From the NCBI GenBank assembly GCA_900759225.1, contig CAAEUM010000220.1, positions 1-17,190 on the forward strand: DNA of 17,190 nt, read 5' to 3'. Shown one piece after another: positions 1 through 7,343 of the stretch; position 1 is the stretch's first letter; each line of letters opens with the position of its first letter. Made by a program: the position numbers and the translations under genes. The notes under the pieces are model-generated. The model saw nothing but the letters and a program-made list of their open reading frames with translations, made no database searches and was not told the origin of the DNA. Origin of the DNA: Lachnospiraceae bacterium. GTDB lineage: Bacteria > Bacillota > Clostridia > Lachnospirales > Lachnospiraceae.

Positions 1-1129
1 CCCCCTCCTCATTGGCAATGGAGATCACTTCTGCCTCCAGATTCCTGCCATCCGGCTTCATTACCTCAATGGTCTCTCCTACTGAAAACTTGTTCTTCTG
101 TTCAATCCTGAATGAACCGTCCTCTCTTGTCTCCTCTACAGTTCCAAGGTAGGTATAATTCTTTACATAGGTATTATTGTCATAAATCTGAGAATCCGCC
201 GTTGGTTTTCCAAAGAAAAAGCCGGTCGTAAATTCCCTGTAGGTGCATTTTCCGATCTCCTCCTTATACCAGGAAAGATTCTTCTGATACAGGGCCGGAT
301 CCTTTAAATAATCATCAATGGCCTTCCGGTAGGTCCTTGCCACTGTTGCCACATAAAGGGCTGTTTTCATGCGCCCCTCGATCTTAAAGCTGTCAATGCC
401 TGCCTCCATCAGCTCCGGAATATGCTCGATCATACATAAATCCTTGGAGTTAAAAATATAGGTGCCCCGCTCATTCTCATAAACCGGCATATATTCCCCC
501 GGCCTTGTCTCCTCCACAATGGAATACTTCCAGCGGCAGGGGTGTGTGCAGGCACCCTGGTTCGCGTCCCGCCCTGTAAAGAAATTGCTTAAAAGGCAGC
601 GGCCGGAATAGGAGATGCACATGGCACCATGGATAAAGGTTTCAATCTCCATCTCCTCCGGAATGTGGGCACGTATTTCCTTTATCTCTGCCAGGGACAG
701 CTCCCTTGCGCTTACAACACGGGCTGCGCCCATCTGATGCCAGAACAGGTACGTTCCGTAGTTGGTATTGTTGGCCTGGGTGCTGATATGGATGTCCATA
801 TCCGGAAGAACCCGCCTTGCAATCGCAAATACACCCGGGTCAGAAATGATCAGTGCATCGGGCCGGATGGAGCCCAGCTCTTCAAAATAAGCCTCCACCC
901 CCGGCAGGTCATCATTATGGGCCAGTATATTGGCTGTAACATAAACTTTGACTCCCCGTTCATGGGCAAAGGCAATCCCTTCCTTCATCTCTTCACTGGA
1001 AAAATTATGAGCCTTGGCTCTGAGTCCAAAGGCTTCCCCTCCGATATACACAGCATCTGCGCCGTAGATCACGGCTGTCTTCAGCACATCCAGGCTTCCT
1101 GCCGGTATTAACAGTTCTGTTTTTCTCAT
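1..1129 (-). CDS. trhP: U32-family tRNA U34 hydroxylase TrhP, 3' end cut by window
   Basis: Peptidase U32-family protein. Its Bacillus relatives (YrrN/YrrO, TrhP) are not peptidases; they hydroxylate uridine 34 of tRNA to 5-hydroxyuridine, using prephenate-dependent chemistry. The reading frame starts MRKTELLIPAGSLD and stays open for 376 codons to the window edge. The family signature is present: ETFIHGAMCISYSGRC around residues 164-178, with Cys171 and Cys178, followed by ACTHPC. In related U32 proteins such cysteines hold an iron-sulfur cluster. The length so far suggests the long YrrO-type form (about 420 residues), so only some tens of residues are missing. The start is fixed by an AGGAG site that overlaps the stop codon of the upstream trmR; the gap between the genes is 9 bp. 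The partner methyltransferase being next door supports the tRNA role. The family is certain; the exact substrate is inferred from context. Confidence 0.92.
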   Translation of the reverse strand, partial: MRKTELLIPAGSLDVLKTAVIYGADAVYIGGEAFGLRAKAHNFSSEEMKEGIAFAHERGVKVYVTANILAHNDDLPGVEAYFEELGSIRPDALIISDPGVFAIARRVLPDMDIHISTQANNTNYGTYLFWHQMGAARVVSARELSLAEIKEIRAHIPEEMEIETFIHGAMCISYSGRCLLSNFFTGRDANQGACTHPCRWKYSIVEETRPGEYMPVYENERGTYIFNSKDLCMIEHIPELMEAGIDSFKIEGRMKTALYVATVARTYRKAIDDYLKDPALYQKNLSWYKEEIGKCTYREFTTGFFFGKPTADSQIYDNNTYVKNYTYLGTVEETREDGSFRIEQKNKFSVGETIEVMKPDGRNLEAEVISIANEEG

Positions 1130-1138
1130 GTTCCTCTC

Positions 1139-1786
1139 CTACTTCACTCTGGTACTTACGGCAACGCCGTCTCCAATGGGGATGATCGCTGTTTCCAGGT
1201 CATCCCTGTGGGTCAGCTCATACAGGTACTCCCTCATGCGGCTGTGGATCGTGCGGTTGCGCCGTTCAACGGCAAACCTTGATTCTACAATGTCACCCTC
1301 CTGGAGCACATTATCGGAGATCAGCACGCCACCTGCTGAAAGCAGCTCCATCACATCCGGAAGCCAGTTTAAATACTGTCCCTTGGCCGCATCCATAAAA
1401 ATCAGCTGGAAGGTGTTTCCTTTAAGCTCCTTTAAAAGCGCTCCGGCATCCCCCTCCAAAAGGGTGATCCGTTCTGTCTCCCCGGCCCTCTTAAAATTTT
1501 CCCGGGCAATAGGGATACGCTTCTCGAATTTCTCCATAGTGGTAATATGGCAGTCCTTCGGCATTACCTGGCACATAAGAAGGGCCGAATACCCCACTGC
1601 TGTCCCGATTTCCAGAATCCGGGACGGCCCTAGGGCGGCCGTCATAGTACGCAGAAGGGCAGCCGTTTCCCGGCGGATAATGGGAACCAGGTTTTCCCTG
1701 GCCTCTGCTTCAATGGAATCAAGCAAAGGCCCCTGGCTTTTGCCCAGCGAATGAATATAATCCGTTATTCTTTCATTTACGATCAT
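1139..1786 (-). CDS. trmR: tRNA 5-hydroxyuridine methyltransferase TrmR (SAM O-methyltransferase)
   Basis: Class I SAM-dependent O-methyltransferase of 215 residues, close to the length of B. subtilis YrrM/TrmR (about 217). It would methylate 5-hydroxyuridine at tRNA position 34 to 5-methoxyuridine, improving wobble decoding. Motif I is ILEIGTAVGYSALLM (about residues 57-71); the acidic ribose-binding residue lies in ITTMEKFEKR; LIFMDAAKGQYLNW and GGVLISDNVLQEGD carry the metal-binding Asp/Asp-Asn positions typical of the catechol O-methyltransferase-like group. The start has a GAGGA site lying over the stop region of the upstream MltG-like gene (5-bp gap), so translation is probably coupled. 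It is followed directly by trhP, whose product makes its substrate. A generic O-methyltransferase is the alternative, but the order matches the yrrM-yrrO block of B. subtilis. Confidence 0.9.
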   Translation of the reverse strand: MIVNERITDYIHSLGKSQGPLLDSIEAEARENLVPIIRRETAALLRTMTAALGPSRILEIGTAVGYSALLMCQVMPKDCHITTMEKFEKRIPIARENFKRAGETERITLLEGDAGALLKELKGNTFQLIFMDAAKGQYLNWLPDVMELLSAGGVLISDNVLQEGDIVESRFAVERRNRTIHSRMREYLYELTHRDDLETAIIPIGDGVAVSTRVK

Positions 1787-1791
1787 CCTGT

Positions 1792-2427
1792 CTAATCCTC
1801 TGCAATATCGTCAATCCAGCCGCCCTCAGCCTCATCCTCGTCATAGATAACCGTCTCCGGCTCCTGACCCTCAGGCAGTGTTTCCCCGACGGTCTTCCCT
1901 TCCTGGGACTCATCTGACAGCTCCTGGCTTTCCATGGTCCAGGCCCCAGTGCTTTCCGGTGTTTCCTCTGCTTCAGCCTGGCTTTCTGTTTCCTTTACTG
2001 CTGCAGCTGCCGGTTTTCCCTTCGCTGCCTCTGCGGGAAGTATCTCCTCCATTGGCTTTTCATTTAAAAGCTCCAGGATCTCCTTTGAGGTCATGGATGT
2101 GTTTAATTCATAGGTTCCCGGATACACGGTTTCATATTCATAAAAAAAGCTCTGGAACCGGAACGAAAACTTATTCTCGATCAGTCCCTTTTCTTTTAAA
2201 ATGCTGGCTGCCTCTGCAATGGTAGTGCCGTCCTCCAGCACTACGCTTACATTCCGGCCCGGGCTTTCCTCTGCTGCCTTTGAATAAAAAACCTGATAGC
2301 CAAAGGAAAATCCCTTTGCTACTGCCTCATACAGCAAAAGCACAAGAAGGGCCGCCACGATCAGCTTTGTACAGATACGGATAATGGCTGTGGTTATTTT
2401 GTTGATCTCCCTGGTTGTATTGCTCAT
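1792..2427 (-). CDS. Short MltG/YceG-like membrane protein without the catalytic domain
   Basis: A 211-residue protein with a short cytoplasmic N-terminus, one membrane helix (about residues 18-40), and an extracellular segment like the LysM-like subdomain of the endolytic transglycosylase MltG: GTTIAEAASILKEKGLIENK, then PGTYELNTSMTSKEILELL. Full MltG proteins are about 340 residues or more and continue into the YceG catalytic domain with an essential glutamate. Here the protein instead runs into a low-complexity tail rich in Glu, Pro, Ala and Ser and ends DDIAED. It is therefore unlikely to cut glycan strands. It occupies exactly the mltG (yrrL) position of the B. subtilis ireB-yqgF-yrzB-mltG-trmR order. 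No frameshift remnant of the missing domain is seen, since trmR starts 5 bp after its stop. It may be a peptidoglycan-binding or regulatory remnant; the function is unknown. Confidence 0.8.
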   Translation of the reverse strand: MSNTTREINKITTAIIRICTKLIVAALLVLLLYEAVAKGFSFGYQVFYSKAAEESPGRNVSVVLEDGTTIAEAASILKEKGLIENKFSFRFQSFFYEYETVYPGTYELNTSMTSKEILELLNEKPMEEILPAEAAKGKPAAAAVKETESQAEAEETPESTGAWTMESQELSDESQEGKTVGETLPEGQEPETVIYDEDEAEGGWIDDIAED

Positions 2428-2446
2428 TCTCTTATCCTCTTATCAT

Positions 2447-2476
2447 CTCCGGCAGGCGGCCTTTTGCCTGCCGGAG
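2447..2476 (-). other. Perfect GC-rich hairpin between rnj and the mltG-like gene
   Basis: An 11-bp perfect inverted repeat (CTCCGGCAGGC, 8-nt loop, GCCTGCCGGAG) begins 5 nt after the RNase J stop codon. No run of T follows on the minus strand, so it does not look like an intrinsic terminator. It may be a stability or processing element between two genes of one transcript. Confidence 0.7.
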
Positions 2477-2481
2477 TCTGC

Positions 2482-4476
2482 CTACACTTCCATAATGATC
2501 GGCAGGATCATCGGGTTGCGCTTCATGCGCTTCCACAAAAAGTCACTTAAGCTGTCTTTAATAATGTTTTTAATCTTGCCCCAGTCTGTTACATGGCGCT
2601 CCAGGCAGTCCTCAACTGCATCTGCCACAACTGCATGGGCCTCCTCCAGCAGATCCTCTGATTCCCTGACGTACACAAAGCCTCTGGATACAATATCCGG
2701 CCCTGCGAGAAGCTGGTTGGAATGCTTTTCCAGGCTTAACACTACCACAATAATACCATTCTGGGCCAGGTTCTGACGATCTCTTAAAACAATGTTTCCT
2801 ACATCCCCTACGCCAAGGCCGTCTACAAGGATTCCTCCTGCCGGTACATGGTCGATCACCTGACAGTCATCCTCATCGATCGCCACAACATCACCGGAAT
2901 TTACAAGCACTGCCCTCTCCTTGGCTACGCCCATAAATTCAGCCAGCTCCTTCTGGGCTACCCTGTGACGGTATTCGCCATGAACCGGGATCGCAAATTT
3001 AGGATGCACCAGGGAGTAGATCAGCTTTAAATCCTCCTGGCAGGCATGGCCGGAGACATGGGTATCCTGACAGATCACCTCTGCCCCCTTCATGGACAGT
3101 TCATTTACTACATTGGCAACTGCCTTTTCATTTCCCGGGATCGGGGTGGAGCTTAAAATAACCACATCCCCCGGCATGATCGAAACCTTTTTATGGATGC
3201 TGGCTGCCATACGTGACAGGGCTGCCATAGACTCGCCCTGGCTTCCCGTTGTGATCAGCACTGTAGATTCCGGCGGATAGTTTTTCAGCTGCTCAATATC
3301 AATGAGGGTGCCTTCCGGGATATTGATGTATCCAAGCTCGCTGGCAATGTCAATGACTGTTACCATACTGCGTCCCTCAACTACAACCTTCCTTCCATAC
3401 TTATAAGCAGAATTTACGATCTGCTGCACACGGTCCACATTGGAAGCAAAGGTTGCCACAATGATCCTGCGGTTGGTATGCTCTGCAAAAATAGCATCAA
3501 AGGTTTTTCCCACTGTGCGCTCCGACATGGTAAAGCCCGGACGGGTTGCATTGGTGGAATCTGCCAGCAGTGCGAGCACGCCCTTCTTTCCAAGCTCTGC
3601 AAAGCGCTGCAGATCAATGGGATCGCCAAATACCGGCGTATAATCAATCTTAAAGTCTCCTGTATGAAGGACGATCCCCACCGGCGAGAAAATTGCCAGT
3701 GCGGAGGCATCCTGGATACTGTGGTTTGTCTTAATAAACTCTACGCGGAAGCACCCCAGGTTGACGGACTGTCCATGGCGCATTACCTTGCGCTTTGTAT
3801 TCTTTAACAGGTTGTGCTCCTTCAGCTTATGCTCAATTAAGGCAATGGTAAGCTTTGTACCGTAAACCGGCACATTGACCTGCTGCAGGATATACGGAAG
3901 GGCACCGATATGGTCCTCATGTCCATGAGTGATCACAAAGCCCTTTACCTTGTCAATGTTCTGCTTTAAGTAAGATACATCGGGAATTACAAGATCGATC
4001 CCCAGCATGTCATCCCCCGGGAATGCCATTCCGCAGTCTACAATAATAATGCTGTCCTCATACTCAAAGGCAGTGATGTTCATTCCGATCTGCTCCAGAC
4101 CGCCTAAAGGAATGATCTTAAGCTTTCCCTGGCCGTCCTTTTTTGCATCCCGGCTTAAACGCCTTGCAGGAGCCGGAAGATCCCGGACTGTTTTTGATGC
4201 CTGGTTCTGATTCCCCTTCTGCTCGCTGCGGCTGCGGGAATTATTCTGCCTCTGGGAAGACGGCCTGCGGCGTCCGCCCTCCTGTCCCCCCTGAGCCTTT
4301 TTGGAAGCCTCTTTGTCATCCTCGCCCTGCTCCCTGCGGACTGCATTTGTGCGCTGGGCCGGTTTTCTTGCAGGCCTTCTCTGGGCTTTGGCTTCCGGTG
4401 TTTTCTGTACAGCATCCTCAGGCCTGTCTGCCTGTATGTCAGGATTCTGTATCATGTCCTTTTCTTCTAAATTCAA
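2482..4476 (-). CDS. rnj: Ribonuclease J with long basic N-terminal extension, TTG start
   Basis: RNase J, a metallo-beta-lactamase/beta-CASP ribonuclease with 5'-to-3' exonuclease and endonuclease activity, central to mRNA decay and rRNA maturation in Gram-positive bacteria. Visible motifs: THGHEDHIGALPY (zinc ligands, about residue 184), LHTGDFKID, TTGSQGESMAALSRMA, and VHGEYRH near the end of the beta-CASP part; the C-terminal domain ends NPMILPIIMEV. The core begins at KLKIIPLGGLEQIGMN. Before it lies an extension of about 116 residues that is highly charged and rich in Lys, Arg, Gln and Ser, presumably disordered and possibly RNA- or partner-binding. The start chosen is TTG at 4476: GGAGG at 4485-4489 sits 8 nt before it. 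The ATG at 4518 would lie inside the upstream gene and has no matching site; the ATG at 4455 has the weaker context. Usual RNase J is about 555 residues, this one 664. Whether it is the J1 or J2 type cannot be told. Confidence 0.95.
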   Translation of the reverse strand: MNLEEKDMIQNPDIQADRPEDAVQKTPEAKAQRRPARKPAQRTNAVRREQGEDDKEASKKAQGGQEGGRRRPSSQRQNNSRSRSEQKGNQNQASKTVRDLPAPARRLSRDAKKDGQGKLKIIPLGGLEQIGMNITAFEYEDSIIIVDCGMAFPGDDMLGIDLVIPDVSYLKQNIDKVKGFVITHGHEDHIGALPYILQQVNVPVYGTKLTIALIEHKLKEHNLLKNTKRKVMRHGQSVNLGCFRVEFIKTNHSIQDASALAIFSPVGIVLHTGDFKIDYTPVFGDPIDLQRFAELGKKGVLALLADSTNATRPGFTMSERTVGKTFDAIFAEHTNRRIIVATFASNVDRVQQIVNSAYKYGRKVVVEGRSMVTVIDIASELGYINIPEGTLIDIEQLKNYPPESTVLITTGSQGESMAALSRMAASIHKKVSIMPGDVVILSSTPIPGNEKAVANVVNELSMKGAEVICQDTHVSGHACQEDLKLIYSLVHPKFAIPVHGEYRHRVAQKELAEFMGVAKERAVLVNSGDVVAIDEDDCQVIDHVPAGGILVDGLGVGDVGNIVLRDRQNLAQNGIIVVVLSLEKHSNQLLAGPDIVSRGFVYVRESEDLLEEAHAVVADAVEDCLERHVTDWGKIKNIIKDSLSDFLWKRMKRNPMILPIIMEV

Positions 4477-4484
4477 ACTAAATT

Positions 4485-4489
4485 CCTCC
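4485..4489 (-). promoter_or_regulatory. Ribosome binding site selecting the TTG start of rnj
   Basis: GGAGG on the minus strand, 8 nt upstream of TTG at 4476-4474 and just after the stop codon (4495-4493) of the DUF1292 gene. It is the only strong site in this stretch and decides the start of RNase J. Confidence 0.8.
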
Positions 4490-4492
4490 AAT

Positions 4493-4762
4493 CTATTTTT
4501 CAAGCTCCACTTCTGCATCGCTTAACAGCTGCTCAAACACTCCAAATACAGCCTCAAGCTCCTTGTCATCCTCCAGGAATTCATATACAGCCTCGGCCTC
4601 CTCGCTTCCGGATACATCCTTTAAAATATAGCATTCTCCGTCCTCATTTTCCGGTGCGTCTGTTACCAGCAGATAGTTTTTTGCATTGATTCTTGTTTCT
4701 TCTAATATATAAAAATGAATCGGTTCTCCCGAATCTGTTATCATTGTAACCATATTTTCCAT
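4493..4762 (-). CDS. DUF1292 family protein (YrzB-like)
   Basis: Small acidic protein of the DUF1292 family, matching B. subtilis YrzB in size and place in the operon. No biochemical function is established. The sequence MENMVTMITDSGEPIHFYIL, then NYLLVTDAP, CYILKDVSGSEE and a Glu/Asp-rich C-terminal helix is typical of the family. The start is uncertain: the ATG at 4762 (89 residues) has AAAGGA 10 nt upstream; the ATG at 4783 (96 residues) has only a weak CAGG. I prefer 4762. It lies between yqgF and rnj in the same direction with short gaps, so it is cotranscribed. Confidence 0.88.
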   Translation of the reverse strand: MENMVTMITDSGEPIHFYILEETRINAKNYLLVTDAPENEDGECYILKDVSGSEEAEAVYEFLEDDKELEAVFGVFEQLLSDAEVELEK

Positions 4763-4788
4763 TGTATTTCCATCCTTTAACATACTGA

Positions 4789-5223
4789 TTAAGCCTGGGG
4801 CTTCATTGCCAGGCTGTCAAGATATCCCTGTAAGATCAGCGCTGCTGCGATCTGGTCAATGGATTCCTTCCTGTGTTCCCTGCGGACACCGCTTTCGATC
4901 AGGATACGTTCAGCCGCCACGGTTGTAAGGCGTTCATCCCACAAAATGACCGGAAGGCCTGTGCGCCTTTCCAGGGCAGCCTTTAATTCCTCCGATTTCT
5001 GGGCACGTTCACCCAGGGTATTATTCATATTTTTAGGATACCCAAGAACGATCTGTTCAATCTCATATTCCTTTGCAAGAGCTTCAATCCTTGCAAGGGT
5101 CTGGCGCAGTTTATTTTCATCCTTACGTGTGATCGTTTCCACTGCCTGTGCTGTGATCCCCAGGGGATCACTGACTGCCACCCCCACTGTCTTCGAACCG
5201 TAATCCAGGCCCATGATCCTCAT
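4789..5223 (-). CDS. ruvX: YqgF/RuvX family RNase H-like protein
   Basis: YqgF (RuvX) has an RNase H-like fold; in bacteria it is needed for processing the 5' end of pre-16S rRNA and was earlier called a putative Holliday junction resolvase. Motifs: [19 protein letters not shown] (first catalytic Asp in GLDYG), [32 protein letters not shown] (catalytic Glu), and the C-terminal Asp in [19 protein letters not shown]. All three acidic positions are present. The length of about 144 residues is normal. Start: the ATG at 5223 has a run of G 9 nt upstream (GGGGGG), while the ATG at 5232 directly abuts that run and would have no spacer; I prefer 5223. Confidence 0.93.
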   Translation of the reverse strand: MRIMGLDYGSKTVGVAVSDPLGITAQAVETITRKDENKLRQTLARIEALAKEYEIEQIVLGYPKNMNNTLGERAQKSEELKAALERRTGLPVILWDERLTTVAAERILIESGVRREHRKESIDQIAAALILQGYLDSLAMKPQA

Positions 5224-5244
5224 CCTTCTCATCCCCCCGTCTTT

Positions 5245-5376
5245 TTATTCTGCATTTTGGGCCTGCAGGCAGCCTGCAGCAAAATTACACTGCAACAGAA
5301 ACAACCAGCCAGACAACACAATCCATAAAGGTGTGAAAGCCTGTCTGGTTGGATTTTCATACAAAAGTTTAGCCAT
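5245..5376 (-). CDS. Possible 43-residue membrane peptide between ireB and yqgF
   Basis: A short open frame fills much of the 224-bp gap between ireB and yqgF, in the same direction as both. It begins MAKLLYENPTRQ, carries one hydrophobic stretch (FTPLWIVLSGWLFLLQ, about residues 14-29), has two or three Cys, and ends NAE followed by TAA 22 nt before yqgF. The upstream GGCGGGGAAGC is only a fair ribosome binding site. I do not recognise a family. Its location in an operon tied to cell-envelope regulation fits a small membrane protein, but chance cannot be excluded. An inverted repeat (arms near 5305-5315 and 5342-5352, one mismatch) lies inside it and could mean this stretch is a structured RNA rather than a coding region. 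Confidence 0.35.
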   Translation of the reverse strand: MAKLLYENPTRQAFTPLWIVLSGWLFLLQCNFAAGCLQAQNAE

Positions 5377-5447
5377 GCTTCCCCGCCGCTATACGCGGAT
5401 CAGAAGATACATGGCAAACGCGCTGCTGCTATATCACATCCGTCCGC

Positions 5448-5708
5448 CTACTTTAAGCGCGCATCAATGTATACCGCCATAAGCTCCTCTAAGATCTCAT
5501 CCCGCTCAACCTTCATGATCAGGCTTCTTGCGCCCTTATGGCTGGTAATATAAGTAGGGTCCCCGGACATAATATAGCCAACGATCTGGTTTACCGGGTT
5601 ATATCCCTTTTCAGTCAAGGCAATATAGACCTGTTCCAGCACGTCGCTTACCTGGATTTTCTTGTCCTGAACAGCCTGAAAGTATTGAGTTTCTGTTATA
5701 TTGCCCAT
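5448..5708 (-). CDS. ireB: IreB family regulatory phosphoprotein (DUF965)
   Basis: IreB (DUF965, B. subtilis YrzL), 86 residues. In Enterococcus faecalis it is a substrate of the PASTA kinase IreK and acts as a negative regulator of cephalosporin resistance, linking cell-wall stress signalling to envelope metabolism. The sequence matches the family along its length: TQYFQAVQDKKIQVSDVLEQ, ALTEKGYNPVNQIVGYIMSG, DPTYITSHKGARSLIMKVER. The N-terminal threonines (Thr5 and Thr7 in GNITET) are candidates for kinase phosphorylation, as known for the family. AAAGGA lies 9 nt before the ATG, and a good sigma-A promoter lies upstream, so this is the first gene of the long operon. Confidence 0.95.
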   Translation of the reverse strand: MGNITETQYFQAVQDKKIQVSDVLEQVYIALTEKGYNPVNQIVGYIMSGDPTYITSHKGARSLIMKVERDEILEELMAVYIDARLK

Positions 5709-5738
5709 ATTATCACGTCCTTTTAGTATTTCTCCTCT

Positions 5739-5767
5739 ATTCTACCCTATATTTTCTTATTCGGCAA
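5739..5767 (-). promoter_or_regulatory. Sigma-A promoter of the ireB-trhP operon
   Basis: On the minus strand TTGCCG (5767-5762) and TAGAAT (5744-5739) are separated by exactly 17 bp of AT-rich sequence. Transcription would start near 5732, about 24 nt before the ireB start. It is the only convincing promoter seen between the end of mtaB and ireB. Confidence 0.75.
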
Positions 5768-5867
5768 TAGCGTATTTTCTTAATTTTTTTCCATTCATTG
5801 TTATTTATTTGTAAACTGTCACACAATCCAAGTCTGGATTCCTTCTTTTTTTCCTTTTATGCAACAG

Positions 5868-7223
5868 TTATGCCAATTCAACCTCCAGCAGTCCCTGCTC
5901 CATTACCTTCCCTGCACGGACCCTGCGGATGGTGCCGGAAAGTGCCTCTGCCTGTGAAGGGCTTTCTGCGGGAAGGGCCGCTCTTACATACTGGGGAGTA
6001 AAACCGGTTATATAGCTTCTCCCCTCAATCTCCTCCGGCTCCTCAAAAAGCACCAGAGTCTCTTTTCCTTCAAAAAGCTGCCTGTACTCCCTTGACATGG
6101 CTTGCTCTAAAGCAAGCAGCTCATCGCTTCGCTCTGCCTTAACAGTCTCCGGCACCTGGTTTTCCATCACTGCAGCCCTGGTCCCCTCCCTGCGGGAATA
6201 TTTAAACACATGCATCTCATAAAAACGGGCCTTTTCCAGGAATTCCTTTGTAGCTGCAAATTCCTCCTCAGTCTCTCCCGGGAAGCCCACGATCACATCT
6301 GTCGTGATCGCAGGATCTGCAAATACATCCCGGAGTATCTGGCAGCGACTCAGATAGTCTTCTGTAGTGTAATGGCGGTTCATGCGCTTTAGGGTCTCAT
6401 CACAGCCGCTCTGAAGGGACAGATGGAAATGAGGGCAGAATTTCGGCAATGCAGCCAGCGCTTTTGCAAATTCTTCTGTGATGATCCTTGGCTCCAGGGA
6501 ACCAAGGCGGATCCTCTTTAAACCTTCAATTTTATGCACCTCACGGATCAGTGCAAGAAGTTCCCTGTGATTCCAGTCGCCCTGCTGTACCGGGTTTTCC
6601 TCCATGTGCTCAATGCCGTAGGAGCTTAAATGGATTCCTGTCAGCACCACCTCCCGGTAGCCCTGGCTTACAAGCTGTGTTACCTCCTGCACTACCTCCT
6701 GCCTGCTCCTGCTCCTTACGCGGCCTCTTGCATAAGGGATAATGCAGTAGCTGCAGAACTGGTTGCAGCCGTCCTGCACCTTAATAAAGGCTCTGGTATG
6801 CTCCCCATGCACGCTTAAATGCAGGTTCTCATATTCTTTTGTGCAGGAAATATCAATTACATAGGAGTTTTCCTCCTCATTTTTACGGTACTCTTCCAAG
6901 ATCTGGGCCAGACGCCCCTTCTGATTGTTCCCGATGATAATATCTACGCTGCCATCCTGTTTTAAGGCATCTGCCGCCACCTGTACATAACAGCCTGCAG
7001 CTACCACCAGTGCCTCCGGGTTCAGCTTTTTTGCCCGGTGGAGCATCTGGCGTGACTTCCTGTCTGCAATATTGGTAACAGAGCAGGTATTGATCACATA
7101 TACATCCGCCATCTCACCAAAGGGCACAATTTCATATCCATGCTCCTTTAACTGCTGTTCCATGGCTTCTGTTTCATAAGCATTCACTTTACATCCCAGA
7201 TTGTGCAGGGCTGCTTTCGGCAT
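5868..7223 (-). CDS. mtaB: tRNA (t6A37) methylthiotransferase MtaB
   Basis: MtaB, a radical-SAM methylthiotransferase that converts N6-threonylcarbamoyladenosine at position 37 of tRNA to its 2-methylthio form (ms2t6A). Domain order: N-terminal MTTase domain with three cluster-binding cysteines (Cys11 in NLGCKVNAYE, Cys47 in VINTCSVTN, Cys78 in AAGCYVQ); radical-SAM core with CNQFCSYC (Cys153, 157, 160) followed by IIPYARGR; and a C-terminal TRAM region. GCKVNAYE and NTCSVTNIADRKSRQ are diagnostic of MtaB rather than MiaB or RimO. The start chosen gives 451 residues: AAAGGAGG lies just upstream of the ATG at 7223, whereas the ATG at 7247 lacks a site. It stands alone, divergent from the HPr-like gene. 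No convincing terminator was seen after it. Confidence 0.95.
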   Translation of the reverse strand: MPKAALHNLGCKVNAYETEAMEQQLKEHGYEIVPFGEMADVYVINTCSVTNIADRKSRQMLHRAKKLNPEALVVAAGCYVQVAADALKQDGSVDIIIGNNQKGRLAQILEEYRKNEEENSYVIDISCTKEYENLHLSVHGEHTRAFIKVQDGCNQFCSYCIIPYARGRVRSRSRQEVVQEVTQLVSQGYREVVLTGIHLSSYGIEHMEENPVQQGDWNHRELLALIREVHKIEGLKRIRLGSLEPRIITEEFAKALAALPKFCPHFHLSLQSGCDETLKRMNRHYTTEDYLSRCQILRDVFADPAITTDVIVGFPGETEEEFAATKEFLEKARFYEMHVFKYSRREGTRAAVMENQVPETVKAERSDELLALEQAMSREYRQLFEGKETLVLFEEPEEIEGRSYITGFTPQYVRAALPAESPSQAEALSGTIRRVRAGKVMEQGLLEVELA

Positions 7224-7255
7224 TTGTGTTTCCTCCTTTTCATACAAACTGCCTA

Positions 7256-7284
7256 TTGACTTTTTCCCCGCCCGCCGCTACTAT
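7256..7284 (+). promoter_or_regulatory. Sigma-A promoter of the HPr-like gene
   Basis: TTGACT (7256-7261) and TACTAT (7279-7284) with a 17-bp, unusually GC-rich spacer. Start of transcription near 7291, giving a leader of about 50 nt. Confidence 0.75.
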
Positions 7285-7304
7285 TAAAGAAAAGCGGGAT
7301 TTCC

Positions 7305-7322
7305 TGCATAAAAAAATATGCA
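7305..7322 (+). promoter_or_regulatory. Leader hairpin upstream of the HPr-like gene
   Basis: TGCATA, six A, TATGCA: a perfect 6-bp stem with an A-only loop in the transcribed leader, ending about 8 nt before the AAGGAGG site. It could affect ribosome access or mRNA stability; it is AT-rich and weak. Confidence 0.5.
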
Positions 7323-7343
7323 CTCACTGAAGGAGGGGTCTGT

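Noticed and set aside
1128..1754. A 208-codon open frame on the plus strand.
   Set aside because: It lies fully antisense to trmR, whose motifs are clear; its product is Ser/Arg-rich without any domain and has no ribosome binding site.
4143..4481. Plus-strand frames rich in Cys and Pro opposite the RNase J N-terminal extension.
   Set aside because: They reflect the complement of the Lys/Arg/Gln-rich coding region and have no independent signals.
5825..5852. Stem AATCCA-AGTC-TGGATT followed by a T-rich run on the plus strand, after mtaB.
   Set aside because: The T run is on the wrong side for mtaB (minus strand), no plus-strand gene ends there, and the stem is short and AT-rich.
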